Under the pieces are notes generated by a model that worked only from the letters and a program-made list of their open reading frames with translations, did not search any database and was not told the origin of the DNA. This document shows, in pieces, positions 27,236 to 35,359 of a DNA stretch of 64,000 nucleotides. Source of the DNA: Pycnococcus provasolii (taxonomy: Eukaryota; Chlorophyta; Pseudoscourfieldiophyceae; Pseudoscourfieldiales; Pycnococcaceae). The first letter of the stretch is position 1. Every line of letters begins with the position of its first letter. The position numbers and the translations under genes were made by a program. Where the stretch lies: assembly GCA_938743325.2 (NCBI GenBank), contig OW568891.1:248001-312000 (forward strand). Direction: 5' to 3'.

Positions 27236-28441
27236 TCAAGTCTCCTCCTCCGACGCCATCTGCGCGGTTGCCGAGCTCATCACAATCATAGCCGCGCCGA
27301 CCCAACCTAGCGCACCCCACCGCTCGCCAAGGAATGCCCAAGCGAAGAGAGCGCCCCAGAGCGGCTCCGTGGTGTACACGAGCGCCGCATCCTGCGCGCT
27401 GACATTGCGAAGCGCCTTCATCTCCAGCCAAAGCGTGCCTGCTGTCGTGATGAGACCCGTGTAGAGAAGGGGAAGCCAAGGAATCGCGGATACGTCAAGT
27501 GGCGCTGTGGACATCTCGCCGCTAGCGGCATACCAGCCGAAGCTGCATCCTGCAACAACAAGCATCTGAATGCCGATCACGCTCGTCGGCGCTTTTTCGC
27601 ACACGTGCGCGTAGTGCTCTGAGCGGTAGATGTGCATGGCGAAAAGAAGCGCGCTGAGCAGACCCCAAGCATCTCCGACGTCCACGCCACCACCGCCGCC
27701 GGTTAGCATGGCAATGCCGGCGATGGCAACCGCGGCTGCTCCCCATACGCGTGGCGAGATTTCGCGGCCAAACGCACCCGCAATCAGCGGCACGGCGATG
27801 ACCGTCAGCGCGCTCAGGAAGCTAACACGGCTGGAGTCTGCCGTGAGTAGTGCGACCGCCTGCGTTGCGTATGCTCCCGAAGCCCACACGCCGAGTTCAA
27901 GGCCACCTACGAGCAACTGCGCGTCGCCAAACGCCTCGAGAGCAAACGGAAGTAGGCACAGTGCGGCTGTTCCAAACCGCATCGCCGTGAACAGTCCCGG
28001 TTCGACGCCGGCACTTTCCACCCCTTTGAGAACGGCGATGTTCGATCCGAAGAGGAACGTGAGCATGTTGAGCATGAGGATGCCTTGCCATCTGTCCTCT
28101 TCCGAAGTGGTGTACTCGCTATTGTTGTGCCTCGTGTCTGTAGGTTCAGAAAGCACGGGTGCTGGTATGGAAGAGGCCGCCTTGGTGACTTGAAACGCGT
28201 TCTTCGTGTTGTTCTTGTTGTTCTTGTTGTTGAGGTGCAGAGCACCGCTGAAGTTTTTGAGTTGGTTCGCTCGCGGCGTGTCTGACCCAACTGTCGCCAC
28301 CGCAACACACGGAGCAGGCTTGAAGCGGCGGCGTTGGATCGGCACCTTTTTGTTCTTCTTGCCTATACCTATAGGAGCACGAGAAATGGGAAGAGCTTTC
28401 CCACAAGTCCGAGTCGTAGTAGGAAGAGACATAGAAATCAT
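27236..28441 (-). CDS. Plastid EamA/DMT-family transporter
   Basis: 401 residues from the ATG at 28441 (a second ATG lies at 28432). The first ~90 residues are Arg/Lys/Ser/Thr-rich and poor in acidic residues, which fits a plastid transit peptide. Ten hydrophobic segments follow in two related halves, each an EamA unit (WQGILMLNMLTFLFGSNIAVLKG...; GLLSALLFAMHIYRSEHYAH...). The second half ends with the typical ALVYTTEPLWGALFAWAFLGERWGALGWVGAAMI. This is the drug/metabolite transporter fold used by plant WAT1-related and plastid-envelope EamA carriers. The substrate cannot be told from sequence. Confidence 0.85.
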   Translation of the reverse strand: MISMSLPTTTRTCGKALPISRAPIGIGKKNKKVPIQRRRFKPAPCVAVATVGSDTPRANQLKNFSGALHLNNKNNKNNTKNAFQVTKAASSIPAPVLSEPTDTRHNNSEYTTSEEDRWQGILMLNMLTFLFGSNIAVLKGVESAGVEPGLFTAMRFGTAALCLLPFALEAFGDAQLLVGGLELGVWASGAYATQAVALLTADSSRVSFLSALTVIAVPLIAGAFGREISPRVWGAAAVAIAGIAMLTGGGGGVDVGDAWGLLSALLFAMHIYRSEHYAHVCEKAPTSVIGIQMLVVAGCSFGWYAASGEMSTAPLDVSAIPWLPLLYTGLITTAGTLWLEMKALRNVSAQDAALVYTTEPLWGALFAWAFLGERWGALGWVGAAMIVMSSATAQMASEEET

Positions 28442-29272
28442 GACGAAGACGAAGACGAAGACGACGAAGCAGCTGAACCCAAACACTCCTTAACAAGGAG
28501 TAGCTTCCTTACCCAACAAACTTACCAAAATTGACAGACTTCACTCTTAAGAACACAGCTAAACACACTACGATAGAGACACAGCTATCTTGAAGACTTG
28601 AAAAAAAAGCGAGCCTTAAGACTTCGCTTTAAGCGTGGATCGATCTTTGGGCGAACAGACAAGACACGGAGAGCAGATCAGAGCAGAGCAGTCCTGGGAG
28701 AGATATGTAGAGCTCTACCTACGATAGGTTATGGCGGATATGTACCTTTAAGGATAGAGGAGTGGGGAATGATGAAAGTGGGTGATGCCGCTCATGCGCG
28801 ACAAGCCTCGTGCAAGCCAGCTGGAGCACTCTCTTTTGTGCAAGGTGGCGGCAAGGCGACTCCTGTCGTGCTCGTGCTCGTGCTCGTGCTCGTGCGCTTT
28901 TGCTTTGGCTTTTGCTTTGGCTTTTGCTTTTGCTTTTGGGTCGCTTTTTCTCATCCGATTTTTCAGCTTGCATGCATCTTCAAGAGTTGCTCGGATCGCA
29001 CATCGTCCCATCGAAAGCAGTCCATGCATGATTCGGAGAGCCTCTGATGTCTGAGCTGGACACATCGCGATGCACTCTGATGTTTCGCCACTTTGTTGGA
29101 CATCGCATCGTCGATATTGTAGTACTATAAAACGCGACGTTTACATAGCTCGACGACGTCTCGACGGATTCGCATCGCGGCAAGACGCTGAAAGATCACT
29201 TTCAGTCGCTTTTGTGTCCCTTTTTAGGGTCGGTGACATCGTTCCACACCGGTGGTTCTGGTCGGCCCTCCC

Positions 29273-29367
29273 CTTCCCAGCCCTCCTCCCTCTTCCCAGC
29301 CCTCCTCCCTCTTCCCAGCCCTCCTCCCTCTTCCCAGCCCTCCTCCCTCTTCCCAGCCCTCCTCCCT
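29273..29367. repeat. Five-copy 19-bp tandem repeat
   Basis: The unit CTTCCCAGCCCTCCTCCCT starts at 29273, 29292, 29311, 29330 and 29349 with no visible variation. Confidence 0.93.
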
Positions 29368-29574
29368 CAAACTGTGGCGTCGTCGTAGGTACGTTCATGC
29401 CTTTCCGGCAGTTTGCTTGCTTTTGCCTTCCACTTGTTGTCTTGCATTTGCGCTGTGGGTGGTGTGCGTGTCTTGCTTTGCGGAAGGCCTTTCGCCTTGC
29501 GCATGAACGGGGAAACGCGTGTGGTGCGAGTGCAAAGCGTGCGAGTGAAAAGCATGAGTACTTGCCGGCGACGG

Positions 29575-29925
29575 TGCGGCTCGCACCATGCTTGTCATGG
29601 CGTGGCGGGCACGCGCGCGCCACCGTCTTGGCCAACAAACCGTGCCGCGCGTCAGTGAGAGGACGAGGAGAGTGATGCGCGCGCATGGTGGCGTCGTCCG
29701 TGTCCTCGTCGTCGTCGTCGACATCATCGTGTTGCTTAAGGTGTTGCTTAAGGTGTGCGGCTCGCATGCCTGTCATGGCGTGGCGGGCACGCGCGCGCCA
29801 CCGTCTTGGCCAACAAGCCGTGCCGCGCGTCAGTGAGAGGACGAGGAGAGTGATGCGCGCGCATGGTGGCGTCGTCCGTGTCCTCGTCGTCGTCGACATC
29901 ATCGTCCTCGTCACAAAACTCTTTT
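29575..29925. repeat. ~178-bp tandem duplication
   Basis: TGCGGCTCGCA...TGTCATGGCGTGGCGGGCACG begins at 29575 and again at 29756. The copies stay nearly identical through the GAGGACGAGGAGAGTGATGCG block and the GTCGTC run. A two-copy TTGCTTAAGGTG repeat lies at the junction. Confidence 0.85.
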
Positions 29926-30200
29926 TTTTTTTTCAAACCACTCACACGCACTCACGCACATACACACGCGCGCGCACGTACATAAACAAAAAGAATAGGA
30001 TGGGGCTTACGCACCAAAACGCGGTCAAACATGGCCGAAAGGTCGTAAGCCCATGCTGACTCACTACGACAATACTGCAATGATATTACAGCACTACTTC
30101 GTGATCACTCCCGCTCCCGCTCCCGCAGGCGCCGCTCCCGCTCCCGCTCCCGCTCCCGCCTGCACCGCATCTTCATCGTCACTGAGCAAGCCGCTGCCGC

Positions 30201-31097
30201 TCACGATGCCGCTGGAGGAGGCGGCGGAGGCACGCTGCAGATACGGCACCGAGTCCTGCGGCTGCCATGCTCGCAGAACGACTGCGGAGAGCAGACACGG
30301 CAGTTACTCCTCATGATGTCATGCTCGCAGAACGACTGCGGAGAGCAAACACGGCAGGTACTCCTGCGGATGTCATGCTCGCAGAACGACTGCGGAGAGC
30401 AAACACGGCAGGTACTCCTCATGATGTCATGCTCGCAGAACGACCCGCCTCCGCAGATACGGCAGTTACTCCTGCGGATGTCATGCTCGCAGAACGACCC
30501 GCCTCCGCAGATACGGCACCGAGTCCTGCGGATGTCATGCTCGCAGAACAACTGCGGAGCGCAGACACGGCAGTCAAACCTGTGGATGCCATGTTCGCAG
30601 AGTGCGTACTGTGACGGCAAAGTTGGCTCGACTCCTGTTACTGTGCAGTGAACTGTACGGTTGAGCACACCGTGTAGCACTGCGAGTCCGTGCAGTGTCG
30701 CCTCGCAAAACGCGCACATGTTGCGTGAGACGAAGAACACCAAACCTTCAAGAGGTGTGCTTTCAGCGAGCAGGCGCCCTAGCGCCACGTCCTCAGCGTG
30801 CTCGCCAGGTTCGCCGCCACTGTTCTTGACGGTAAAGAGCACGCTCGCTCCTCCCACAACATCCGCAACCGCACGCTCGATGAAAGCATTGAACAGCGCG
30901 GGCTCTCTGTGAGCGCGAGCGACGACGTCTGCTGGCCTCTCGCCCTCCTTACGAGCACTGTCGAATGCGTCGTCGCCCGCGCTCAGGCTTATGGATGCGA
31001 TCGCGATCGGATGTGCGTGCATTCGCACCACACTCACCGTGGTCCCAGACGAGAACATCGATGCACCGCTCGCACTCCTTGTCGTCACCCTTGGCAT
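30201..31097 (-). CDS. Putative deaminase-fold protein with seven CEH-CxxC repeats
   Basis: 298 residues. Residues ~70-145 follow the cytidine-deaminase-like order: helix (FNAFIERAVADVV), strand (SVLFTVKN), helix opened by HAE (100-102), strand (LEGLVFFVS), helix opened by CxxCE (128-132). HAE and the CxxC pair, 26 residues apart, are the zinc-binding and catalytic signature of that superfamily. Residues ~167-292 are seven 18-residue tandem units of the form FCEHDIxRSxCRxC(S/G)xxS, each with two Cys, one His and one more Cys suited to bind zinc. Similar C-H-C-C repeats occur in algal and giant-virus proteins. Seen: motifs and repeat spacing. Inferred: a nucleotide or nucleic-acid deaminase with a zinc-ribbon-like binding tail. 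The ancestor and substrate are unknown; a repeat protein with only a chance HAE/CxxC match is the alternative. Confidence 0.62.
   Translation of the reverse strand: MPRVTTRSASGASMFSSGTTVSVVRMHAHPIAIASISLSAGDDAFDSARKEGERPADVVARAHREPALFNAFIERAVADVVGGASVLFTVKNSGGEPGEHAEDVALGRLLAESTPLEGLVFFVSRNMCAFCEATLHGLAVLHGVLNRTVHCTVTGVEPTLPSQYALCEHGIHRFDCRVCAPQLFCEHDIRRTRCRICGGGSFCEHDIRRSNCRICGGGSFCEHDIMRSTCRVCSPQSFCEHDIRRSTCRVCSPQSFCEHDIMRSNCRVCSPQSFCEHGSRRTRCRICSVPPPPPPAAS
30240..30600. repeat. 54-bp coding tandem repeat
   Basis: Seven copies of a 54-bp unit (TGTCATGCTCGCAGAACGAC in most copies) encode the 18-residue Cys-His repeats. Neighbouring copies differ by a few bases, with two sub-types (GGGGS and SPQS linkers), which suggests recent expansion or gene conversion. 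Confidence 0.9.
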
Positions 31098-31370
31098 GTT
31101 GATGGCAGTAACTAATTGGTTAAAAAAAAAATTCCAGGTTAGGGTTTCAGGGAAGTGGGTTAGGGTTCAGGTTAGGGTTAGGTGGTAATGTCGATTTTAG
31201 GGGTTAGGAGTTTGGGGGTTTGTGCTGTGAGTTATTTTAGGGGTTTGGATTTGGGGGTGAAAAAACAAAAAAAAAGTAACGGCAATACAGCACGCGCGCT
31301 TCATCATGCGCGCATTCATGCACGCGCATGGCGCGCGCGCACCCACCCACCCACGCACACGCACGCACAG

Positions 31371-31447
<77 letters not shown>

Positions 31448-31677
31448 AAAAAAACACACAAAAGTGAAACGCACGCGCGCATCCTCCCACCACCATGCCA
31501 TGCGCGCGTGCATGCGCGCGTGCATTGCACGCGCGCATGGCTGACCACCCGCGCACCACCCACCCACCCTACAAACAGAACGCCATCGCCACATCAAACC
31601 TCCCCACCACCCACGTACCTCAAAAGTTCCGAAGGCAGAATTGCAGAGAATGAATGTGAAGAGACCTGTCTTTGTTT
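31098..31677. other. Telomere-like and microsatellite spacer
   Basis: 31138-31210 is a degenerate TTAGGG/TTAGGGG tract. 31262-31272 is an A-run. 31371-31442 is a (CA)n microsatellite broken by A-runs, bounded by CATGCGCGC-type palindromes (31310-31335 and 31495-31540). No gene is seen. Confidence 0.6.
31138..31210. repeat. Interstitial telomere-like tract (TTAGGG type)
   Basis: GGTTAGGGTTTCAGG, GGGTTAGGGTTCAGG and TTAGGGTTAGG follow one another, then GGGGTTAGG. Degenerate but clearly of TTAGGG type. Confidence 0.75.
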
Positions 31678-31827
31678 GATGCAGGTCAGCCCCTTCCGGC
31701 CACCTTTAGGTAGGCCCTGATTCAGGCGAAAAACGTCTTTAGGTAGGCCCTAGGGCCTACCTAAAGACTTTAGGTAGGGGGTCAGTTTGGTCGCAGATTT
31801 TGCGAAGGACGCGAGTTTGGGGGTTTG
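31678..31827 (+). repeat. Left 150-bp terminal inverted repeat
   Basis: Identical by eye to the reverse complement of 34428-34577. TTTAGGTAGGCCC motifs occur three times within it. Confidence 0.92.
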
Positions 31828-31975
31828 CCGGGGTGCGCCAGGCGCTCAGTGCTGACAGCACCACCACCACTGCCACTGGCGCTTTACATTCAGCGGAACG
31901 CCTGGCGGCGCGCACAGCCAGGACGCAGTACGACAGGACCGAGGTGTGCGGGCAGTGCCCTGCCGACGCAGCGTG

Positions 31976-32221
31976 ATGGTCAACGTCGACGACGACACGG
32001 ACAACTCCGTGGTCGTCACCACCTCGACCTTGCGCGGAGGCTTGGAAGGACATCTGCAGTGCCATGTGCAGTGCCAAGGGGCGAACAAGCAGGGCTTCAC
32101 CCACGCGTTCGTACCGACGAATCCGAACGCCACAGGCAAGCGGTTCACGGCAACGACACGGCCATGTGTCGTCATCACCGAGGAGTTCGAGAAGGCCTGC
32201 AAGCGTCGGCATGGACACTGA
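31976..32221 (+). CDS. Small frame overlapping the ZIP start
   Basis: 81 codons from ATG 31976; the open frame reaches further upstream without an ATG. It ends in a TGA whose A is the first base of the ZIP ATG. The product (VDDDTDNSVVVTTSTLRG...TEEFEKACKRRHGH) is not recognised. Its first ~50 bases are a near copy of the first bases of the ZIP frame (32226 onward), so this may be a duplication relic and not a working gene. Confidence 0.3.
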   Translation: MVNVDDDTDNSVVVTTSTLRGGLEGHLQCHVQCQGANKQGFTHAFVPTNPNATGKRFTATTRPCVVITEEFEKACKRRHGH

Positions 32222-33232
32222 TGCGCGACGTCGACGACGACACGGACAACTCCGTGGTCGTCCCCACCTCGACCTCAATGATCGACATGGCCGTCGCGCA
32301 CGCACACGCACACCAGCTCAACCGCCAAAAGCAAGCAGCTGACGACGTCGACTTTGGAACGATGACCATCGTCGTGCTCGCCATGGCGCTCTTCGCGGGT
32401 CTAGGCGTTCTGCCGCTGTACGTCGCAAAGGTGGACGCCACGTGGGAAGGACCAGGACTCGCCGTGGCGTGCGGCATGATGCTTGCCGCCTCGTTCGACC
32501 TGCTCGAGGATGGGTCGAACGGAAACGCGCTTGGGACGACTCTGCCATATCTCGGAAACGCGGGAAGTCACAAGGTGGCATTGCTCGTAGGTGCGCTCTT
32601 GGGAATCGCCACCATGGGTTCCGTGAAGCGTTTCTTCTCGGGCAACGGCGACGACGGCGACGACGACGACGACGACGCAGCCAGGCAGATCGTCAAGGCG
32701 CTCAACGCTGCGGGCATGGGAAACACAAAGGACGATCTTTGCCAAGGACCAGGGCAGAGAGAGGAGCTGAGTAAAGCCAAGCAGGTGCAGTGCTTGCTGT
32801 ACTTGCTCGTCTGCCTGTGACTTGCTCGTCTGCCTGTGCATACACAGCGGCGAGGGTATCTCCATGGGTGTCGCATTCAAGGCGGAGAGGGGATGGCAAC
32901 AAGGCGTGCGTGTAGCCTTCAGCATGGGCTTGCATAACGCGTGCGAAGGACTCGCCATCGCGCTCGTGCTCACCAGCAGCGGCTTTTCCAACGCCGCGGG
33001 AGCATTCTGGGCAATCATCACTCACCTGCCTCAAGTGCCTGGCGCGATGCTTTTCTACCTTGGCGCGCAGCACCTCGCCTCATGGCTTCCCGTGCTGCTC
33101 GGATGGGCCGGTGCGTCCATCCAAGCAGAACGACGAAAATCCCGACGCCGTGCGCGCTCGCGAGGCGAGGCGAAGAAGCGCGTACAGCGCGTACTGCGAA
33201 AGGGGGGGGCAGCCGCTGCGCGGCCACTTTGA
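32221..33232 (+). pseudogene. ZIP-family metal transporter, frame-shifted
   Basis: The frame starts at ATG 32221 with a His-rich segment (MAVAHAHAHQL). Hydrophobic helices follow (TMTIVVLAMALFAGLGVLPLYV; LAVACGMMLAASFDLLEDG; HKVALLVGALLGIATMG), then an Asp-rich variable loop, and it stops at 32820. The next frame continues with IHSGEGISMGVAF and MGLHNACEGLAIAL, the two metal-site helices (H-S/N-x-x-E-G) of ZIP transporters, and two more helices. The shift comes from a 19-bp tandem duplication, ACTTGCTCGTCTGCCTGTG at 32801-32819 and 32820-32838. The family moves Zn/Fe/Mn into the cytosol. The allele read here should give a truncated protein lacking the metal site unless the assembly is wrong. 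It lies inside the TIR element. Confidence 0.75.
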
Positions 33233-33399
33233 CCCGAACACCAGCGTGGAGCTGAATACCGGCCTGAGGAGGAGCTGCTGAGCCGATTCGACGTCGTGCT
33301 CGTGCTCATGGACTCCGCCGACGAGGCTTGGGACCGGCGCGTCGCCGCGCGTAACTAAAACTTTAATACTTTAAATTATTACTGTAATTTAAAGTTTTC

Positions 33400-34293
33400 T
33401 TAAAAGTAGGCAACTTTTAACGCAGGACAAGATTCTTGTAGCATGGCCGCAGCTGTCCAAGGGAACACGCAGGTAGGCAACGCACCGACCTGTGTAGTAG
33501 GCGGTGTTGGCGACGAACAACGAAACGTGAATTCCAAGTGTTCAACACGGTTCCAAAATGCGCGTAAGACATCATTGCGAAAGACAAAAACTTCTCCTCT
33601 TCTGCAATCGTCACGGGCGACTGGTCGCATTCGCGTGAAAAGGTCGATAGGAGGAAACAATAGCGCCGGGTGTATGCCACGTGAAGAGCACTTTGCAACG
33701 ATATTGTCGTCACCATATAAGCGTGACAAGTCCTCGCTAAGTGAGCTAGGACGTTGTGTCGATGAACTTGGAGTATCGTCGTCTGTTCCGTTTTCGTCCT
33801 GACCATTTAGCACGCAGCCTTCGTCATAGAAGACCACAGGTGCGCGCGTTTTATCGGAAACTGCAACAAAGACTTTATACGTATCGCATTCGGATTCGCT
33901 GTCAGACTGTAAGGTGTGCGGATATCTCAGCGCACACCTCTTGTCGTTGTCGCTCGGTCCGCCTTTAAAGAAAAGGCCTTCGACACTCGGAGGAACAAGC
34001 TCCCGCGCAATGGGACCCGGCTGAAGCGGCGCGCGTATGAGTCTCACCCCCTCTCGTGCAGTGTTTGCGATTCTCACAAATGTTTCAACGACTTCAGGAT
34101 GTGCACTCACACATTCTTCGACACTCCCTTGGCCACAGGTTGTAAGACCTTTCAAGACGTCAACTTCTTCGGCAGAAATGTCTACAAAGGAACGGTACAC
34201 ACCCGAGACGTTAGACGCCTTTCGCTTCCGCGACCAAGCACCGCTGTTCGTATTACAAACGGCCACCTTTTCAGTAGTCAGCGTATGTCGCAA
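33400..34293 (-). CDS. Unrecognised frame inside the TIR element, no ATG
   Basis: An open frame of 297 codons that begins after an upstream stop and has no ATG before ~230 codons in; the first possible initiator is TTG at 34293. The protein is globular-looking, with charged and hydrophobic alternation (EEVDVLKGLTTCGQGSVEECV; YKVFVAVSDKTRAPVVFYDEG; RRGEVFVFRNDVLRAFWNRVEHLEF). The strand pattern 'GEVFVFRNDVLRAFW' recalls the late jelly-roll strand of 2-oxoglutarate oxygenases, but I see no HxD...H set, so I do not assign it. It may be a 5'-truncated gene, or its first exon lies upstream. It is convergent with the ZIP frame. Confidence 0.45.
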   Translation of the reverse strand: MRHTLTTEKVAVCNTNSGAWSRKRKASNVSGVYRSFVDISAEEVDVLKGLTTCGQGSVEECVSAHPEVVETFVRIANTAREGVRLIRAPLQPGPIARELVPPSVEGLFFKGGPSDNDKRCALRYPHTLQSDSESECDTYKVFVAVSDKTRAPVVFYDEGCVLNGQDENGTDDDTPSSSTQRPSSLSEDLSRLYGDDNIVAKCSSRGIHPALLFPPIDLFTRMRPVARDDCRRGEVFVFRNDVLRAFWNRVEHLEFTFRCSSPTPPTTQVGALPTCVFPWTAAAMLQESCPALKVAYF

Positions 34294-34427
34294 CCGTTGG
34301 GCGCGTGGACGCGGTTAAGGTTGTACTCTCTCCACTCACTAATTAACCACTGATGCCCCAAGTCAATTCACCAATGGAGGACCTGTCCCCCTTAACAACT
34401 GCAGCTCGCCGGGACTGACAGCTGTGA

Positions 34428-34577
34428 CAAACCCCCAAACTCGCGTCCTTCGCAAAATCTGCGACCAAACTGACCCCCTACCTAAAGTCTTTAGGTAGGC
34501 CCTAGGGCCTACCTAAAGACGTTTTTCGCCTGAATCAGGGCCTACCTAAAGGTGGCCGGAAGGGGCTGACCTGCATC
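34428..34577 (-). repeat. Right 150-bp terminal inverted repeat
   Basis: Reverse complement of 31678-31827. The matching arm ends at CTGCATC, followed by CCTTAAGAGGG outside. Confidence 0.92.
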
Positions 34578-34903
34578 CCTTAAGAGGGTAGAACGAAACC
34601 CCGAAACCCGAAACCCCGAAACCCCGAAAGGCGAAAGCGAACTCCAAAGAGAACCCCTATTCTCGAACCCGAAAGGTGTTTCAAACCCTAGTCTCAAACC
34701 CTAACCTGACCTCCCGCGGGGCCGGAGACCTTTCAACTTTGAGATATTTTGTCTCAGGCCCCCCGGGGATAATAAATAACCTGACGTGGCGAAAAGAAAA
34801 CAACACACCCGAACCACCTTTTTATCTTTTTGGGAAACGCCAACACTCACTTTTTCCTCCCTTTTCCTCGCACTTGTCTTGTCATACTTTTCGATCTTAC
34901 GCG
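34578..34903. other. Promoter-side spacer with GAAACCCC repeats
   Basis: 34590-34660 has four to five CGAAACCC(C) units. CAAACCCTA and CTAACC motifs follow (34682-34710). No gene is seen. The frame of the next gene is open through much of it without support. Confidence 0.5.
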
Positions 34904-35359
34904 ATGTCTCTTTCCATGAAGTGTCTTTCCCGTCCTCCTCGTGCTCCTGTGCGTGGTGGTATGGTTAGGGTTGGTGCTCCTGCGAGGGCTCGCCGTGCTG
35001 CCGCCGTTGTGCGTGGTGGTGGGTTAGGAGGGTTAGGCTCTTCCCCCGGGAGCATGATGCGTCGTGGTGCGCGTGTGACGCTGGTGAAAGCGCACAACCA
35101 TGACAATCTTGCTGACGACGAACTTGACGTTTTTGTTGACACGGCGGGAATGACGAAAAGCCAGGCGAAGAAAGCTCGCAAGCGAGCGCGTGCTGAACGC
35201 CAAATGGAACTCGAACGTGAACGACAACATGCGGCTGTTGAAAAAAACGGCATCGCCACGAAGCAAATGCGTCAGCAGTACGTCGAGTGCGTGAAAAAGT
35301 GCGGCGACAACGGCGTTTGCGTCGAGGAGTGCCGCATCAAGTTCAAGGAAGTCATCTGA
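34904..35359 (+). CDS. Small plastid-targeted protein with CX3C...CX3C end
   Basis: 151 residues from ATG 34904. Residues 1-60 are Arg/Ala/Pro/Gly-rich with no acidic residue, as in a plastid transit peptide (SMKCLSRPPRAPVRGGMVRVG). A short acidic patch (DDELDVFVDTAGM) and a long basic helix (TKSQAKKARKRARAERQMELERERQ) follow. The C-terminus has two Cys pairs, ECVKKC and VCVEEC, five residues apart, which could form a disulfide hairpin or bind metal. I do not recognise the family. It looks conserved in style with green-algal plastid proteins. Confidence 0.6.
   Translation: MSLSMKCLSRPPRAPVRGGMVRVGAPARARRAAAVVRGGGLGGLGSSPGSMMRRGARVTLVKAHNHDNLADDELDVFVDTAGMTKSQAKKARKRARAERQMELERERQHAAVEKNGIATKQMRQQYVECVKKCGDNGVCVEECRIKFKEVI

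Larger units (their letters stand above)
28442..30200. other. Repeat-rich spacer without a supported gene
   Basis: 1.76 kb of mostly simple or duplicated DNA. GCTCGT and CTTTTG/GCTTTG microsatellites lie at 28868-28945, a five-copy 19-bp repeat at 29273-29367, a ~178-bp tandem duplication at 29575-29925, a T-run at 29921-29935, CACACGCGCG at 29960-29975, and CTCCCG repeats at 30110-30160. Long frames through these repeats (poly Lys-Ala, His-Glu, Thr-Arg) are by-products of the repeats. A short plastid- or mitochondrion-targeted product cannot be excluded, but nothing supports one. Confidence 0.5.
31678..34577. mobile_element. 2.9-kb element with 150-bp terminal inverted repeats
   Basis: 31678-31827 (starting GATGCAGGTCAGCCCC) and 34428-34577 are reverse complements over 150 bp with no difference that I can see, then diverge at once. 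Each arm holds a 32-bp perfect palindrome centred on GGCCCTAGGGCC (left copy 31736-31767). Inside lie a duplicated segment, a ZIP-type transporter frame and a minus-strand frame without an ATG. I find no transposase and no convincing target duplication at the outermost ends. It looks like a non-autonomous TIR element that carries genes, or a large inverted duplication around two genes. Identical arms imply recent formation or conversion. Confidence 0.75.

Noticed and set aside
28748-29065. Minus-strand protein of Lys-Ala and His-Glu dipeptide repeats
   Set aside because: It is the translation of a GCTTTT/GCTCGT microsatellite; there is no non-repetitive conserved part.
29141-29914. Long minus-strand frame rich in Thr/Arg
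   Set aside because: It crosses the 19-bp and 178-bp repeats and reads duplicated DNA in different phases; no domain.
31328-31720. Plus-strand frame with His-Thr runs
   Set aside because: Translation of the (CA)n microsatellite.
31678-34577. Polinton- or virus-type element
   Set aside because: It is far too short and has no polymerase, integrase or capsid-like frame; only cargo-like genes lie between the arms.
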